From Hirudo medicinalis (Eukaryota > Annelida > Clitellata > Hirudinida > Hirudinidae), in contig MPNW01000180.1 of assembly GCA_011800805.1 (NCBI GenBank), positions 81,972-118,370 of the forward strand: DNA of 36,399 nucleotides, in the 5' to 3' direction. Under the pieces are notes generated by a model, which saw nothing but the letters and a program-made list of their open reading frames with translations, ran no database searches and had not been told where the DNA came from. Each line of letters begins with the position of its first letter. Position 1 is the first letter of the stretch. Made by a program: the position numbers and the translations under genes. This document shows, one piece after another, positions 35,401 to 36,399 of the stretch.

Positions 35401-36120
35401 TAAAAAATAATGTTATTAAAGAATTCATCCAGAATTAGTTTCAGTGAACAAAAGGACACCTAGGTTTCATGCAATTTTAAATACTATCATCATCATCATG
35501 CAGCCTGACCTATTTCTAAGAGGTTCAACGTCATCAAGTAGGCTTGGAGGACATTTCCTTGCTGTCACAAAGTGTGGAGAGTCTTACACATTTTATTGGC
35601 CAACTTAATAAGTTAAATGAGTCAGAGCATCGTCATCATCACCACTTGAATTCAGTACGTTTATTAATTTTATGTTCATAACTTTTATGACTAGTTTGAA
35701 TGTGCTATACACCCTCTTTTTTTTGTAACCAAGTCTTCATTTTGCCATATGATGAGTATATGAGGATAAGAGTATAGTGTTTGCAACCTAGCTTTTTCTC
35801 AACACCTTTGGGAATAGCATTTCTGTTGCTGATGCATAAAGAGCTCTATGTAAATCATGGCATTATTATTCATATTGTAAACATGATCAACACTTACAAA
35901 ATTACTTTGTTTAATTTAACTTGTTGCTAAATGATTACTCAAAAAAAAAAAAATCTAACCATGTAAAGGGCATGTGACAAGTAATCAAGAACATAAAACT
36001 TTGGAATGGTTGGGGTCTCCTCCTTTTCCAGAACAAATAATGAAGCATTCATGAACAGGATCGTATGATAGTAGTCCTCTTGATCATGAGCAAGCTTTCC
36101 AAGTTCAAAGCACTCGTAAG
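29464..36120 (-). CDS. P4HA: Collagen prolyl 4-hydroxylase alpha subunit (C-terminal part)
   Basis: ER-lumen Fe(II)/2-oxoglutarate dioxygenase that hydroxylates collagen prolines as a tetramer with PDI. Eleven exons in transcript order: 36120-35960, 35561-35510, 31963-31794, 31499-31329, 31108-31038, 30737-30638, 30333-30280, 30123-30061, 29984-29916, 29726-29630, 29534-29464; 1079 nt, phases consistent. The 5' exons are beyond the window. The first exon here encodes YECFELGKLAHDQEDYYHT, the peptide-substrate-binding (TPR-like) domain; the 52-nt exon gives QGNVLQAYLMTLNLLEI. The linker LCRGEKIK and the catalytic double-stranded beta-helix follow. GGHYEPHFDFAR has the HxD iron ligands; TRHAACPVLVGNKW has the distal His and, ten residues later, the 2-oxoglutarate-binding Lys. 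It ends GQEFIRPCSLNPDE. All catalytic residues are present, so it looks functional. Eight of ten donors start GTT. The 3.5-kb intron between 35510 and 31963 holds the hAT element. Paralogue (P4HA1/2/3) cannot be decided. Confidence 0.95.
32228..32235. repeat. hAT target-site duplication, left
   Basis: TGCTAAAG, identical to 34603-34610. An 8-bp duplication is the length made by hAT transposases. Confidence 0.85.
32236..34602 (+). mobile_element. hAT-superfamily DNA transposon, full length, decayed
   Basis: A 2367-bp element inside a P4HA intron, opposite in orientation to the gene. The left end CAGAGGTTCCCAAACC and the inverted right end CAGTGGTTCCCAAGCT match at 12 of the first 13 bases, and CAGNGGTTC is typical of hAT termini. 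Both ends abut the 8-bp duplication TGCTAAAG. It encodes remnants of a transposase in the order expected for the ZBED5/GTF2IRD2/SCAND3-like group. Confidence 0.9.
32560..33840 (+). pseudogene. hAT transposase pseudogene (ZBED5/GTF2IRD2-like)
   Basis: Coding remnants spread over several frames with stops. About 32560-32700: a decayed BED-finger-like segment (KKFNLERHFKTTHL). 32689-32994: SYKVALLWARKKKPFTDAEE and LSNNTLARQVEELA, the conserved N-terminal transposase part. About 33025-33123: GESTDISDTVQVAVFVRTI. 33177-33497: CNGAPALMGKKI and ILKYHCIIHQESLCGKI, then LKDVMDIVLRCVNI. Around 33600-33840: LAFLDITSHLNSL-like pieces. In active relatives (from memory) the motifs are LDEST-D and TDGAPA-x-x-G; here the Asp before EST is Gly, and the Asp before GAP is Asn, so the catalytic core is lost besides the frameshifts and stops. 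The element cannot mobilise itself. Confidence 0.85.
34603..34610. repeat. hAT target-site duplication, right
   Basis: TGCTAAAG, matching 32228-32235 directly after the right terminus of the element. Confidence 0.85.
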
Positions 36121-36261
36121 CTGGAATAAGAAATAATATGAGAACAAAGCACCATAAAATAAAATCAAGTATTTCATTTGCTATACAGATCAAGAGTTCC
36201 CAATGAAATTGATAACTACTGCATTGTTTGAAATATTATCAGAAACTTTAAGCACAGTCAG

Positions 36262-36399
36262 GGTGCAAGTTGGCTCAGAGGGTAGCGTTCCTGTGAACGA
36301 CGGTAAAAGCAACAGTCGTTACGTGTCGTGTTCGAAACCCAGCTTGCACCACCACAAAGCGCCCCTGGGAGCCGGCGCTATATAAATGGTCTAAGCGCC
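36262..36399 (+). repeat. tRNA-derived SINE, family A, best copy
   Basis: The tRNA-like head spans 89 nt: GGTGCAAG at 36262-36269 pairs with CTTGCACC at 36343-36350. It has an A-box-like TTGGCTCAGAGGGTAGC and a B-box GTGTTCGAAACCC. The linker is CACCACAAAGCGCCCCTGGG. The tail GGCGCTATATAAATGGTCTA followed by AGCGCC is itself a hairpin (GGCGCT/AGCGCC, 6 bp). The window ends at or within the tail. It lies in the P4HA intron upstream of exon 36120-35960. Confidence 0.75.

Noticed and set aside
1..36399. CRISPR arrays, operons, phage or other prokaryotic systems
   Set aside because: No regularly spaced repeats or prokaryotic gene organisation; all recognised genes are spliced animal genes.

Overview
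This is an intron-rich, AT-rich animal (metazoan) nuclear genome window. Five of its six genes are recognisable conserved metazoan genes with many short introns. Splicing was rebuilt by hand from GT/AG (once GC/AG) signals, reading-frame phase and remembered protein family motifs. The organism looks like a non-vertebrate bilaterian. A glutamine synthetase with a mitochondrial-type leader plus a MIF gene and a vertebrate-like prolyl 4-hydroxylase would fit a non-insect arthropod, but the phylum is an inference with low confidence. No bacterial operon, CRISPR array or functional tRNA/rRNA gene was seen.

Layout, left to right. (1) 1341-4469, + strand: PPIE (RRM plus cyclophilin, spliceosomal), 11 exons, complete. 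(2) 6823-10016, - strand: glutamine synthetase, 7 exons, complete, with a probable mitochondrial leader and one GC-AG intron. (3) About 10.0-21.0 kb: a gene-poor stretch with SINE copies, LINE and DNA-transposon relics, microsatellites and an E-box cluster. (4) 21043-23468, + strand: mitochondrial methionyl-tRNA formyltransferase (MTFMT), 10 exons, complete. (5) 24075-24695, + strand: a two-exon gene of unknown function whose protein starts with a myristoylation/palmitoylation-type signal. (6) 25816-26340, - strand: MIF, 3 exons, complete. (7) 26.8-28.3 kb: LINE fragments, including a LINE 3' end inserted into a tRNA-derived SINE and flanked by a 41-bp direct repeat. (8) 29464-36120, - strand: collagen prolyl 4-hydroxylase alpha subunit, last 11 exons; the 5' exons lie beyond the right edge. 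One of its introns carries a whole 2.37-kb hAT transposon with matching terminal inverted repeats, an 8-bp target-site duplication and a decayed transposase.

The genes act in unrelated housekeeping processes: splicing/peptidyl-prolyl isomerisation, ammonia assimilation, mitochondrial translation initiation, cytokine/tautomerase function and ER collagen maturation. They do not form a functional cluster. No convincing new multi-gene system is visible. The most notable observations are the bias of the P4HA 5' splice sites to GTT, the possible dual-targeted glutamine synthetase with a GC-AG intron, the nested SINE/LINE insertion, the paired tRNA-like stems of the two SINE families, and the unknown lipid-anchored small protein.
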